Shown one piece after another: positions 24,519-33,660 of a stretch of 51,452 nucleotides of DNA. The DNA is from JBNJGT01 sp964473285 (GTDB lineage Archaea > Nanobdellota > Nanobdellia > Woesearchaeales > JACJVW01), in assembly GCA_964473285.1 (NCBI GenBank), contig CAYYOI010000006.1, positions 1 through 51,452 on the forward strand, in the 5' to 3' direction. The notes under the pieces were generated by a model. The model made no database searches, was not told where the DNA came from, and was given only the letters and a program-made list of their open reading frames with translations. The translations under genes were made by a program, and so were the position numbers. Positions within the stretch are counted from its first letter, which is position 1; every line of letters begins with the position of its first letter.

Positions 24519-26390
24519 TTAATTGGTTACAAGGACTTCAACATCCCTGCCAAATATTTCCTTTAGGTTCTCAAACATCCTCTCCCTGATAAACACTCTA
24601 GGAGGGATCTTTGACTTGGCAAGAGCCTTTTCAAACTCCTCCATCGAACTGTTTGAAATATTCTTAAGTTCACCTTCCTTGCCTACCTTTGCCTTTGATA
24701 TCGACCTTTCTTCTGAGTCTATATCATGAGTGATGAAGGCAGTATCATCCAGTAAAAGGACCTCTCCGTACTTATCACCGTACTTTACCCTTATCTTGGC
24801 CTGCTCAATCTCCTTTCCTCTTTTTCTCTGCATGAACTCCACAAGGAACCTGATGAACTCCCGGGAACTCTTCTTCACTTTTTCCACTTCAGCCTTTGTA
24901 AGCTTATTATCATCATAGTCCTTCTTTGCCTGGATTATCTCATTTAGTATACGCAGGTATTTAGCAGGAATCTTTCCCTGGCTGATCATCTCATCCTCAA
25001 AGATCTTCACTATCTCCACATCAGATACTCTTTCAATGCCTTCCATCTTTAAGACATCACGGATTATCGTGACCGTTGTATCATAGACATGGACTATTGC
25101 TTCCTTCTCTTTCCTGGTCTCGATCTCCTCGAAAAGCTGCTTTATCCGCTTAAGATAATCATCCGCATTCTTCAACAGCTCATCAACCTCTTTCCCTGAG
25201 ATTTCTGTGAGGCTGCCATGCTCAAGATCCTTTCGTACCTGAATATTCTTCCTCAATACCTTAACATATTTCTCCTCGAGAAGCTTCTCCTTTTTGACAA
25301 AGATCTCATACATCAGATCAGGTGTCTCACGAGGAGTTGGGGGTGGAATACCATACATCATCAGCGCAGCCTGCGAAGGTGTAAGGATTGCCCAGAAAGT
25401 ATCCTCCATCCCTATCTCTTTTATCTTGTAACGCACCCTCTGCAGCATCTGCTCGCCTGAGTGCATGAACATGTCAATAGCCTCTGGAGACGGCTTTATC
25501 TTCCCCATCTTCAATAGGTTCTTCCAGGGCATGAACATTCCCCTGTCATAGAATGGGATACCATCACGCAAGAGCGTAAAGATTACAGGATTTGCCTCTT
25601 TCAGGCTGTCCCAGAACTCAGTAAGGATATATACCTGAATATTCAGCTTGTTCTTTATCCCTGTCATGTCTCCTGCTTCAATACCCATGCCGATGATGAT
25701 CGAACGAAGCTTGTCCTTGAGTTCTGCACGGGTCATCTTCTTCACATCAGTATCATCAATAACAACCCACACATCAATATCTGATTCAGGTGTTGCCTTG
25801 CCCTGTGTAAGTGAACCAGCAAGGACATAAGATACGATATATTTCTCGAATTTCTTGAGAATCATTGACTTATGAATCTCTGATATCTTAATTGCAGAAA
25901 GCATCCCAGTGTCATACACAGGCGCAGAGGCTGCAATCATCTGCAAAACCTCATACTTGGCATCATAGCATCCCTGCCACACATCTGATAACAAGACGAT
26001 CTGAGGTGCTAGTGATTTATCAATCTCTTCAGCTTGCTCATTGATTCTCTTGGTAAGCCTATCACGAAGCTCATCCTTGCTCATCTTGATAGAATCAGTA
26101 TCATCAACAAGAACCAACACATTGACCTTATCCTTTTCCTCTTTTGAAGGTGGCAAAAGAGCAATTCCATTGATATACTGCTTGAACTTCTCAACCAGTT
26201 TGTTCTTGAACTTATCCAGGTTTCCCTGCATTGACTTTATCTTTTCCTGTGTCTCTTTAGGCAATTGGCTTATATCCTGCGGCACGTTTCCCGTCTTATC
26301 TGATTTTCCTGATTTGTTTGATTCTTTAGCACCTGATTTAGCACTTGATTTTGATCCAGATTTTGAACTTTTAGTTCCTGTTTTTGCCAT
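24519..26390 (-). CDS. Nucleotidyltransferase-fold protein with internal duplication
   Basis: This 623-residue protein starts with a Lys/Ser/Gly-rich tail (residues 1-45), probably disordered and nucleic-acid binding. A polymerase-beta-like nucleotidyltransferase domain has AGSLTQGKATPESDIDVWVV (about residues 190-210), the GS...DxD metal site of the fold. The 100 residues before it (VNVLVLVDDTDSIKMSKDEL, then SDVWQGCYDAKYEV and PVYDTGM) parallel the segment after the active motif (VWVVIDDTDVKKMTRAELKD, EFWDSLKEANPV and PFYDRGM). The front half therefore looks like a degenerate copy without the GS motif. About 300 helical residues complete the protein. A SD AAGGTGG precedes the ATG. Substrate unknown. 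Confidence 0.82.
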   Translation of the reverse strand: MAKTGTKSSKSGSKSSAKSGAKESNKSGKSDKTGNVPQDISQLPKETQEKIKSMQGNLDKFKNKLVEKFKQYINGIALLPPSKEEKDKVNVLVLVDDTDSIKMSKDELRDRLTKRINEQAEEIDKSLAPQIVLLSDVWQGCYDAKYEVLQMIAASAPVYDTGMLSAIKISEIHKSMILKKFEKYIVSYVLAGSLTQGKATPESDIDVWVVIDDTDVKKMTRAELKDKLRSIIIGMGIEAGDMTGIKNKLNIQVYILTEFWDSLKEANPVIFTLLRDGIPFYDRGMFMPWKNLLKMGKIKPSPEAIDMFMHSGEQMLQRVRYKIKEIGMEDTFWAILTPSQAALMMYGIPPPTPRETPDLMYEIFVKKEKLLEEKYVKVLRKNIQVRKDLEHGSLTEISGKEVDELLKNADDYLKRIKQLFEEIETRKEKEAIVHVYDTTVTIIRDVLKMEGIERVSDVEIVKIFEDEMISQGKIPAKYLRILNEIIQAKKDYDDNKLTKAEVEKVKKSSREFIRFLVEFMQRKRGKEIEQAKIRVKYGDKYGEVLLLDDTAFITHDIDSEERSISKAKVGKEGELKNISNSSMEEFEKALAKSKIPPRVFIRERMFENLKEIFGRDVEVLVTN

Positions 26391-26422
26391 AATACCACCT
26401 TATATATTTAAAATAAATACTG

Positions 26423-26430
26423 TTTTTAAA
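26423..26430 (-). promoter_or_regulatory. Promoter of the nucleotidyltransferase-fold gene
   Basis: TTTAAAAA on the minus strand lies about 35 bp before the ATG at 26390 and is followed by AAGGTGG directly upstream of the start, giving a short leader with an SD. Confidence 0.4.
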
Positions 26431-26518
26431 ACTTTTCTTTATAAACTGAAAAATAAACGAGATTTATAAATACATTGCACTAACAAACCATAAATACCGG
26501 ACATATTTATCCCGAAAG

Positions 26519-26555
26519 ATTTATAATCCACATTAGACACCACTATACCTGAGGT
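26519..26555 (+). promoter_or_regulatory. TATA box and SD of the 187-residue helical protein
   Basis: ATTTATAAT (about 26519-26527) is followed by GAGGT at 26551-26555, six bases before the ATG at 26562. Confidence 0.5.
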
Positions 26556-26561
26556 ATCAAA

Positions 26562-27125
26562 ATGGCAGATCTGCAAGATATAATTTCAAAAATCAATGAT
26601 GAAGCAATACACGAGAACGTCGAGAAGCACCACCTGAACGCTCGGCAGGAATACAAGCTTGACAAGTGGAAAGTAGCTGACTTCAAGGAATTCAAGGAAA
26701 AGATCACAGAATACACTAAGCATCACAAGAAAATCACTGACGGAGTGGATTATTCTGACGAAAAAGCATATCAGGACGCAAAAGAAGCCATACAAATGGC
26801 GTACCAGCAACAAGGTAAGAGCTGGGAAGACGCAGTCAAGGACGCACGTGACGGCAAACTAAAAAACATCATAGATACCCTTTCCCAGGTTTATACCATG
26901 AAACACACACAGGCCTGGAAAGAGCATGTCATAGATGACCACATTGACCCAACTGATTTTGATGCTCAAAAAACGATTGCAGATCAGTATGTAAAGGAAT
27001 GGGGACAACACCTTCCTGAAGACATAACCAAAAAAGGCCCTGATGAACTGGCAAAAGAATACAAGAACCTTCTGAACAACCACCAGGACTTGACCAAGCA
27101 GATCAAGCAATACCTGGAAAAGTAA
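26562..27125 (+). CDS. Charged helical cytoplasmic protein, unknown
   Basis: This 187-residue protein is very rich in Lys, Asp, Glu, His and Gln, with no hydrophobic segment and no signal peptide. It seems all-helical (for example ADFKEFKEKITEYTKHHKKI and SDEKAYQDAKEAIQMAYQQQ). It has its own TATA box and a GAGGT Shine-Dalgarno site, so it is probably expressed as a single gene. It ends 2 bp before the convergent end of the surface operon. I do not recognise a family. The composition would suit a small structural or nucleic-acid-associated protein, but this is only a guess. Confidence 0.8.
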   Translation: MADLQDIISKINDEAIHENVEKHHLNARQEYKLDKWKVADFKEFKEKITEYTKHHKKITDGVDYSDEKAYQDAKEAIQMAYQQQGKSWEDAVKDARDGKLKNIIDTLSQVYTMKHTQAWKEHVIDDHIDPTDFDAQKTIADQYVKEWGQHLPEDITKKGPDELAKEYKNLLNNHQDLTKQIKQYLEK

Positions 27126-27127
27126 TT

Positions 27128-27829
27128 TTATTTTTCCATATTTACAAACCGCAGGTAACTGGCAAATACGAGCATGATAGCCAATACTAAAAGTGATAAA
27201 AAGAAATTGACCCAAAATATCGTATAGAAAAGTATAAAGAGCAAAACAAAAGAACCCATGCTCAAGACAAATCTCACAGCCAATTCTTTATCAAAGAATC
27301 TGAACTTATCAAGCTTGTTATAATGGATATACATGAGACAAAATAAAATGAGAAATACTAAAAGGAAAAAACCATGAATAACCCATGCTGGGATAAAAGA
27401 CAACAATATCTTCTCATTATATATCAAAGCCTGCAGATATAAGAAAAAAACAACCACAAGCACAGGTATGCTTACCAGATGATATAAGAAAAATCTCCAG
27501 AATATGTTCTTTTTCTTCAACAGGTACTTCACAATACTATAGTTTATTCCCTGCAAGATTATCCATGACAAAGAAAGGGAAAGAACAAGCACAACAGTCA
27601 AGAGAAAGACTGAACTTGCCTGCGTAAGGATTGCAGCCTGCGCATCCATCCCGCTGGCCTGGGCCAATGCATCAGAGATTGTTGAAAGCTTCCTGACTAT
27701 CTTTTCCTGCAATGTCACAAACAGCCATCCTGTGATGAAAACGAACAATACATCTACCAGGAAGAAAACCGGAATCCATTTCCAGTTCTTCCGAAAATCC
27801 TTATATCCCTCAAGAAACCCCTTAAACAT
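27128..27829 (-). CDS. Six-helix membrane protein, last gene of the surface operon
   Basis: This 233-residue polytopic protein has about six transmembrane segments and short loops. It begins MFKGFLEGYKDFRKNWKWIP, with an amphipathic N-terminal helix before the first membrane span. Its start overlaps the stop of the 1932-residue secreted protein by one base (TAATG), so it is translationally coupled. The layout resembles the 246-residue membrane protein at 35643 (N-terminal charged helix, helix pair, then four more helices), so the operon may carry two related polytopic subunits. No transport or protease motif is visible. Confidence 0.8.
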   Translation of the reverse strand: MFKGFLEGYKDFRKNWKWIPVFFLVDVLFVFITGWLFVTLQEKIVRKLSTISDALAQASGMDAQAAILTQASSVFLLTVVLVLSLSLSWIILQGINYSIVKYLLKKKNIFWRFFLYHLVSIPVLVVVFFLYLQALIYNEKILLSFIPAWVIHGFFLLVFLILFCLMYIHYNKLDKFRFFDKELAVRFVLSMGSFVLLFILFYTIFWVNFFLSLLVLAIMLVFASYLRFVNMEK

Positions 27830-30800
27830 TATTGATTACCTGGAAATTCATTGGCACTTTTGCACTCATCCTCAACACAATATTTATGACTAGCAGGATC
27901 ACAAGTATTTCCACCACAAAGGCATTTGAACTCAATAGGCACTAGATTATCTTCTGTACTTTTCATGCATTGAAAATGATCTTCACATTCCCCTTCCACA
28001 CAGAAAGGAGCTCCTGTCTTTTGGCATGTATTATCCCCGCACTCGCATTCAGTATAACCATCCAACCGATCATACTCTCCCCAGTGCATGGTCATGGGAT
28101 CAGGGCAATTCACTTCCTGTTCAGTAGCTGCCCCTCCGCATTTGTAACGAACAGTGATAGTCTCCTTTTGCTCTTGTTGATCATAAGTGCTTACTGATCC
28201 CCTGTCAACATCCCACGTGCCTCCCTGCTGCTGAGCATCATGGATAGTAAAAACCGCATCTAACGTCTTGGTGGTTCCTTCCCTGCAGGTGCTTGATCCA
28301 CCATGCTGGTACAAGGAACCTGCAACAAAAGATGCGTCTTTTGAAGGTGAACCGGATCTAAAATTACATTCAATAGGCCCTTTATCAAGATCCGAGGGGA
28401 TATTATTAAGAGAAAACTGCCTGCCTCCGCTGTATGTGGTTGTCCCATCAAAACTGACCTCATCAGCATTTCCCACGGTTGAACTCTGCTCCAGGGCATA
28501 TTTGATTTCCTCTTCCCCTTTAGTCTTATTAAGATACAATATATATGATTTTTCTGTATCTAGCGCTCCATCACACTTGAGCCTAGCAAGAGCATCTGAA
28601 CTATAATCATTATTACTTATAGCATCCATCCCTTCACCAAACCCACTATCAAGGGAGTAATCGAATACTGAATCATCGATTGAACCGAAAGTGTAAGGAT
28701 AACTGTTCATCCCGTCATACTGGATCATCTCATATTCAGAGTCCATTAATTCACGATCTCCATCCACAAGAGACACATGATAAAATTTAGTGTAGGAACA
28801 AAACATTGACTGGCACTCATCTGAGGCCTCTTGAGGTTCCTTGTATGTAATAGGTATATTGAATTTCATCTGCTCGTTCTGCTTGAAAGCGTCTCCACTT
28901 ATATACTCTGCGCTTGGTGAGCCTGAAAAATAAGCATACGATTCACTTCCCACATTAACATCGCACCTGTACTTACCCGTACCAAGATCAAACCCGCAAA
29001 ACGCAGGTGGCGTTCCACCAACCTGTGAGACCTCGCATACAGTATCACTTGTAACATCCTGATCCTCATTATTTGTATATTCCCACTCCAGGACAACGCT
29101 ATCATAACGCAGGCCGCTTGATTGCTCAGGATACCAGTCTTCGTAACTATAAGTCTCTCCTGCTTTCAATTGACCAGAATCTATCACGAGACTTTGCTCT
29201 CCCTTACCATTACAATCACACCTTCCCCTAGCATATCCATCCTCTGCATTACAATTGCGATCATCAGAACACACAAGTTTCAGCCGATAGCTAATATCTG
29301 AACCTGCAACCATACCAGCACCGACATGATAATTCCACTGAGCAATCCCATCCTTTGCCTGATTATAGGAGACAAAACGTCTTTCACATGGATATACCAT
29401 TCCTGTGCTTTCAATATCCATGGCAAAATCATCCTCTGCCATCCCGGCAATATCAAGATCCCATGTTCCTGTAAAAGCAAACATGCAGATAGCATGAGCC
29501 AGTTTCTTTTCACCAAAGATAGCATTGAATATCCCTGATTCACCATACCTTCCACTCACCCTGTCAGATACAGTATTTACTGATTCAGTCAGTGCCCCGA
29601 AAACATTACCAAAGCCTGAATCAACACTCCCCCTTCCACTGTTCCAGCTATACTTTTCTGCAAAGCAACGGATTAATTCATACAACATATCACAAACATA
29701 TACAGATATTACTGCCCTGCACATTCCAGCATCCCCGTCACCTGTAACAAGGATTGTTTGGAAACAATTCTTTATTGCCATCATCATATTACGATAAAGG
29801 CTCAGGTATGAACGTAACGCAGGAAAACACACGCATTGGAAACTCCTAAGCAATGATGATGTTGGGTCCACCACGTATTCCTTATCAGAGATTCCAAGTT
29901 TGTTCTGGATATCCTTATGTACCTCTTTTGCTTTCTCCGAAGTGATTGGCTGGTCCAGGCACTCAAGAGTTGTATACGTAAGTGGCTCTGGACAACGCTC
30001 ATCTTCCCAATCCAATTCCTTACCGCATTTTAAAATTCCATCACTACCTGCATCTTGGCACTTACTATCAGACTGAGGTATATCTGTGCCACATTTAAAC
30101 TCAATTTGTTCACCTTCTCGTGCTCCCTGTTGCTCACTTGGCGCTGTCTTACAGGAAACTTCATCTAGTTTTTCCCTGAACCCAGAATATTTTCCCTCGA
30201 AAACGTCATTTTCACCCGTAGTTTCCTTTTCAATCCTGAAAGATTCACTGAAATCAGAATCGCACTTCTTGAAAGGCATGAAAACCATATCTGAACTTAA
30301 CCTTATAGGTTCACCAATCTCGACCTCTCCGGAGATATCCAGATCCATTTTTTTTGTGATGTAACCTGCCTGCACCTGGTAAGCGCCAGTATTCTCCTCT
30401 GTGGCCTGTGAAACCGCAAAAATCACCTCTCGATTATCATTTCTTATATCATTAATATTATCAACGCATTCCGGCCTTATAGGCAGGCCTGAATCAACCA
30501 AGGCAGGCTTTGCAGACCCATCAGGCTCACAGAATCCTGCAACAGAATTCCATATCACATTGCATTTAACATTATCATCTTCAGTTCCAGCATACGTCGG
30601 ATGATCAGTAAGCTTTGCCGCAAGACATGCAGATTCCTTGAACTCATCCATTATAAGACAGGCAGAATCCCAATACTCAAGATACTCCTGCTTGCAGCAT
30701 TCTTCCTTTGGAACATGCAGTCCAGAACATTCATCATCTCCATCAACACCTAGATAATCTGATTGTACGCCTGTAGCTACATTCTCTTCCAGATAAGTAT

Positions 30801-33627
30801 TGACATCATCCACACCAGCACAATCAAGGCTTCCCGAATCATCATCAAAGCCAGGAACACTGCTCTTGCCCGCAAGCTCCTCCATTACTTCATCTCCTTT
30901 CATGATCTCATCAGAATCAAGTTTCCTTGAGTTTTCCACAAAGCGCTGGAAAGTTATAGCAGAAGGGCAAAACATCCGGTCACACACCCTACGCATTGCC
31001 TTCTCAAAAGTCTTCCTGTTTTCTACTCTTCCCATGCAATCCTTACAAGCATCACACGCATCATCATTATCATCATTACAAGCTGTATCTTCACAGGCAC
31101 CCATCTGCGCCATGGCAACCTTGAAATCACCGCCCTGGATCCTGCTTGCAACTGAACTAAACTTACAGGACCATTTCTCCATGAAAATCATCACAAAATC
31201 AACTACCATCATCGTAAGACAGGTATATCTTGTATAAGTATCAACAACCTTAAGAGGCTCAAGCACCTCATTTATCAGTTCGATCGTACTATTCAATCCT
31301 TCGATAGAAGATTCCAAAAAATCCTCAGGCAGGTAATCTGGTGGAATCCTCGGCTCTATTGTGGATTGTATATCAAGACAAACCCTCTGTTCCTGAGTAT
31401 AATTGAGATGATCCTGCTGAAAATTTATAGTAAGCATCAGAGGATACTTCACGCACCCAACCTCAGGCACACCGCACTCACCTTCTCTATGCTTGCTTAT
31501 GTTCTCTTCCTTCTCAAGCATTGTCCAGTTCCGGCCATTGGAAGGATCTTGTGCTGGTATATTGAACATCAGGTAACCATACCACTCATCTTCTTGTTTA
31601 TCCCACATTGGAGTTGCAGGAGTGAACCAGTCAATGTCCCAATCCTCCTCTTCTGAAACACTCAGGTCACGCTGTCCCACCTGGATATTACTTATGCTCG
31701 CATTGTAAATGGTTCCACCATTCCACTTGACATCAGCACTGATACCTATTTGTGCAACCCCTTCAATTATCATTCGTGGATTAAGCATATCTGGATACTG
31801 ATCATGGAATTCAACACTGAACCAGTTCCCTTCCCCGCAAAGCGTATACAGGATATCTCCTGTCACAGGCTCACTCTCAAAACCTGATTCATCCTCTGCA
31901 ACAAGCTTTACCTTATTTTCCCAGGAAGTTGGATAAGATGCACGATATGAACCGCTGGACTCGCTGTCATTTGCAGAAAGCGAGGCATCCCTTGAAAGCG
32001 TAACAGTAACATCAAAATCACCATCCGCTGTGGTTTTAGCTGATGGATCACTATCATCATTAAGATAAACATAGATTGTTGAAGGCTCACTCACCGTTCC
32101 CTTTATCTTCACATCACGAACATAACTAGGTGTCAACTGCCCTATATTAGTATCTGATATTATCGGAGCCTCAGTATCAACATGAACCTCTCCGGTCTTA
32201 GTGACAGAATTACCATAATCATTTGTTGCCGTGATCTCGACATAATTCACTCCCTGCTCAAGTGGAATATTTCCTATGAAAGACCCTTCAACCTGCATCG
32301 AATCCTCATGAAAATATGAATCGCACGTGAGATTGATCCCTGTTGCTTCACTCTCAGAAGATCCCATCAAAGTTGTAACACTTATAGGTTCAGACTTTGC
32401 CCCTTCATTGCACGATTCATCGACTGCTCTAACCCTATATGAATAAGTCGTTCCACTGGAAGCCATATCCTGATAGCTGGTGCTTTTCGTTGTTGCGATT
32501 CTCGTCTCATTCCTGTATACCGCATACTCATGCAAGTCTTCATCCTCAACCTCGTCCCAGGAAAGATCAACAGCCATGCTGCCGAAATCATCCACATCAA
32601 GATTCTCTACCTTTGAAGGTGGAGTCTGGTCCTTGTAATTAGAGACCTTGAACTTTATTGTGGAATACTGGTCAACACTCCCATTGACCTGCATCGTCTC
32701 TGTTGTATTCTCAGGAATGGTCACTTTAAGCTTAGGAACAGCAAGATTCACATCAACCATGTATTCTTCTTCTCCTGTCAGGCCAACCTGGTCCTCTGCC
32801 ATCAGGCGAAAAAGGACAGTCCCATTCATCCCTTCCAGTGAGACATCTTTGAAAGTATACTCTCCCTCTTCATCAGCAAGCTCCTGCAACACCATGTCTC
32901 CATTCAGGAAGAGCTCAACATAGGCGTAAGGATCTGTATATCCACTAAAAGTGATAGTCTTTTGCCCATACTTATCAGGAAGGCTTGCATTAACAGTAGG
33001 CGGCGCATTATCCATCCCAGAATAGAAGAATTTGGTTGAAGACTGGTCGCAATTGCCAGCTTGGTCGCAACTTTTGACATAATAATGATATTTTGTATCA
33101 TTGACCACAGGAAGACTCACACTATGGCTTGTAACATACCCACTTGAAGTCTGGTTCTGATTAAGATCATCCTCATCAGTCCCATAATACACCTGCGAAT
33201 CAGCAGATTCGTCAGTCTCCCACTTGATGACAGTCTCTATATCCGATGGAAGTTCCAGTCCCATATCACTTATTTCCGGAGCCTGGGTATCAGGAGCGCT
33301 TTGTGTAGTAAAGCTTTGAGGCCCCACTGCCTGCGAATCAAATCCATCCGTAGAATTAATCTTGAAATAATACTGGGTCTCAGGTGTGAGCCCCCCAACT
33401 TCATGGACATGCTCAGTATTCTCAAGATCCTCAAAGAACATGTCATCCACATTCTGGTCAGTCCCAACATAAAGCCTTCCATCAGTCTCTGCATCAGTAT
33501 TCCAGGAGATCTCTGCAGAATTATGGGTCTCATTAACAGAAACCTCAGAGATTGACCACGCAAAACTAACAGGAATAAAAATAATCAATTGAATTATGAA
33601 CAATGAAAACAGCTTCTTAAACATCAT
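27829..33627 (-). CDS. Giant secreted Fn3-containing, Cys-rich surface protein
   Basis: This 1932-residue protein has a Sec-type signal peptide at residues 1-23 (LFSLFIIQLIIFIPVSFA). Fibronectin type III-like modules occupy about 24-108 and 113-205 (LTPETQYYFKINSTDG). An Ig-like module follows, with another Fn3 near 333-420 (VDLSWDEVEDEDLHEYAVYR). More beta-rich modules come next, and then a long Cys-rich region from about 790 (for example DDDACDACKDCMGR and KEECCKQEY) that continues to the C-terminus. Hydrophobic helices near 1300 and 1440 are embedded there. No enzyme motif or C-terminal anchor is seen. The start fits a TATA box 26 bp upstream. The gene follows the 661-residue anchored protein and precedes a coupled membrane protein. 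Role in adhesion or a cell-surface machine is inferred. Confidence 0.88.
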   Translation of the reverse strand: MMFKKLFSLFIIQLIIFIPVSFAWSISEVSVNETHNSAEISWNTDAETDGRLYVGTDQNVDDMFFEDLENTEHVHEVGGLTPETQYYFKINSTDGFDSQAVGPQSFTTQSAPDTQAPEISDMGLELPSDIETVIKWETDESADSQVYYGTDEDDLNQNQTSSGYVTSHSVSLPVVNDTKYHYYVKSCDQAGNCDQSSTKFFYSGMDNAPPTVNASLPDKYGQKTITFSGYTDPYAYVELFLNGDMVLQELADEEGEYTFKDVSLEGMNGTVLFRLMAEDQVGLTGEEEYMVDVNLAVPKLKVTIPENTTETMQVNGSVDQYSTIKFKVSNYKDQTPPSKVENLDVDDFGSMAVDLSWDEVEDEDLHEYAVYRNETRIATTKSTSYQDMASSGTTYSYRVRAVDESCNEGAKSEPISVTTLMGSSESEATGINLTCDSYFHEDSMQVEGSFIGNIPLEQGVNYVEITATNDYGNSVTKTGEVHVDTEAPIISDTNIGQLTPSYVRDVKIKGTVSEPSTIYVYLNDDSDPSAKTTADGDFDVTVTLSRDASLSANDSESSGSYRASYPTSWENKVKLVAEDESGFESEPVTGDILYTLCGEGNWFSVEFHDQYPDMLNPRMIIEGVAQIGISADVKWNGGTIYNASISNIQVGQRDLSVSEEEDWDIDWFTPATPMWDKQEDEWYGYLMFNIPAQDPSNGRNWTMLEKEENISKHREGECGVPEVGCVKYPLMLTINFQQDHLNYTQEQRVCLDIQSTIEPRIPPDYLPEDFLESSIEGLNSTIELINEVLEPLKVVDTYTRYTCLTMMVVDFVMIFMEKWSCKFSSVASRIQGGDFKVAMAQMGACEDTACNDDNDDACDACKDCMGRVENRKTFEKAMRRVCDRMFCPSAITFQRFVENSRKLDSDEIMKGDEVMEELAGKSSVPGFDDDSGSLDCAGVDDVNTYLEENVATGVQSDYLGVDGDDECSGLHVPKEECCKQEYLEYWDSACLIMDEFKESACLAAKLTDHPTYAGTEDDNVKCNVIWNSVAGFCEPDGSAKPALVDSGLPIRPECVDNINDIRNDNREVIFAVSQATEENTGAYQVQAGYITKKMDLDISGEVEIGEPIRLSSDMVFMPFKKCDSDFSESFRIEKETTGENDVFEGKYSGFREKLDEVSCKTAPSEQQGAREGEQIEFKCGTDIPQSDSKCQDAGSDGILKCGKELDWEDERCPEPLTYTTLECLDQPITSEKAKEVHKDIQNKLGISDKEYVVDPTSSLLRSFQCVCFPALRSYLSLYRNMMMAIKNCFQTILVTGDGDAGMCRAVISVYVCDMLYELIRCFAEKYSWNSGRGSVDSGFGNVFGALTESVNTVSDRVSGRYGESGIFNAIFGEKKLAHAICMFAFTGTWDLDIAGMAEDDFAMDIESTGMVYPCERRFVSYNQAKDGIAQWNYHVGAGMVAGSDISYRLKLVCSDDRNCNAEDGYARGRCDCNGKGEQSLVIDSGQLKAGETYSYEDWYPEQSSGLRYDSVVLEWEYTNNEDQDVTSDTVCEVSQVGGTPPAFCGFDLGTGKYRCDVNVGSESYAYFSGSPSAEYISGDAFKQNEQMKFNIPITYKEPQEASDECQSMFCSYTKFYHVSLVDGDRELMDSEYEMIQYDGMNSYPYTFGSIDDSVFDYSLDSGFGEGMDAISNNDYSSDALARLKCDGALDTEKSYILYLNKTKGEEEIKYALEQSSTVGNADEVSFDGTTTYSGGRQFSLNNIPSDLDKGPIECNFRSGSPSKDASFVAGSLYQHGGSSTCREGTTKTLDAVFTIHDAQQQGGTWDVDRGSVSTYDQQEQKETITVRYKCGGAATEQEVNCPDPMTMHWGEYDRLDGYTECECGDNTCQKTGAPFCVEGECEDHFQCMKSTEDNLVPIEFKCLCGGNTCDPASHKYCVEDECKSANEFPGNQ

Positions 33628-33648
33628 GATATCACGTAATACTTTGTG

Positions 33649-33656
33649 TTATAAAT
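33649..33656 (-). promoter_or_regulatory. Internal TATA-like box before the giant secreted protein
   Basis: ATTTATAA on the minus strand, in the 33-bp gap between two operon genes, is about 26 bp before the ATG at 33627, so the last two genes may also be transcribed on their own. Confidence 0.4.
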
Positions 33657-33660
33657 CTTT

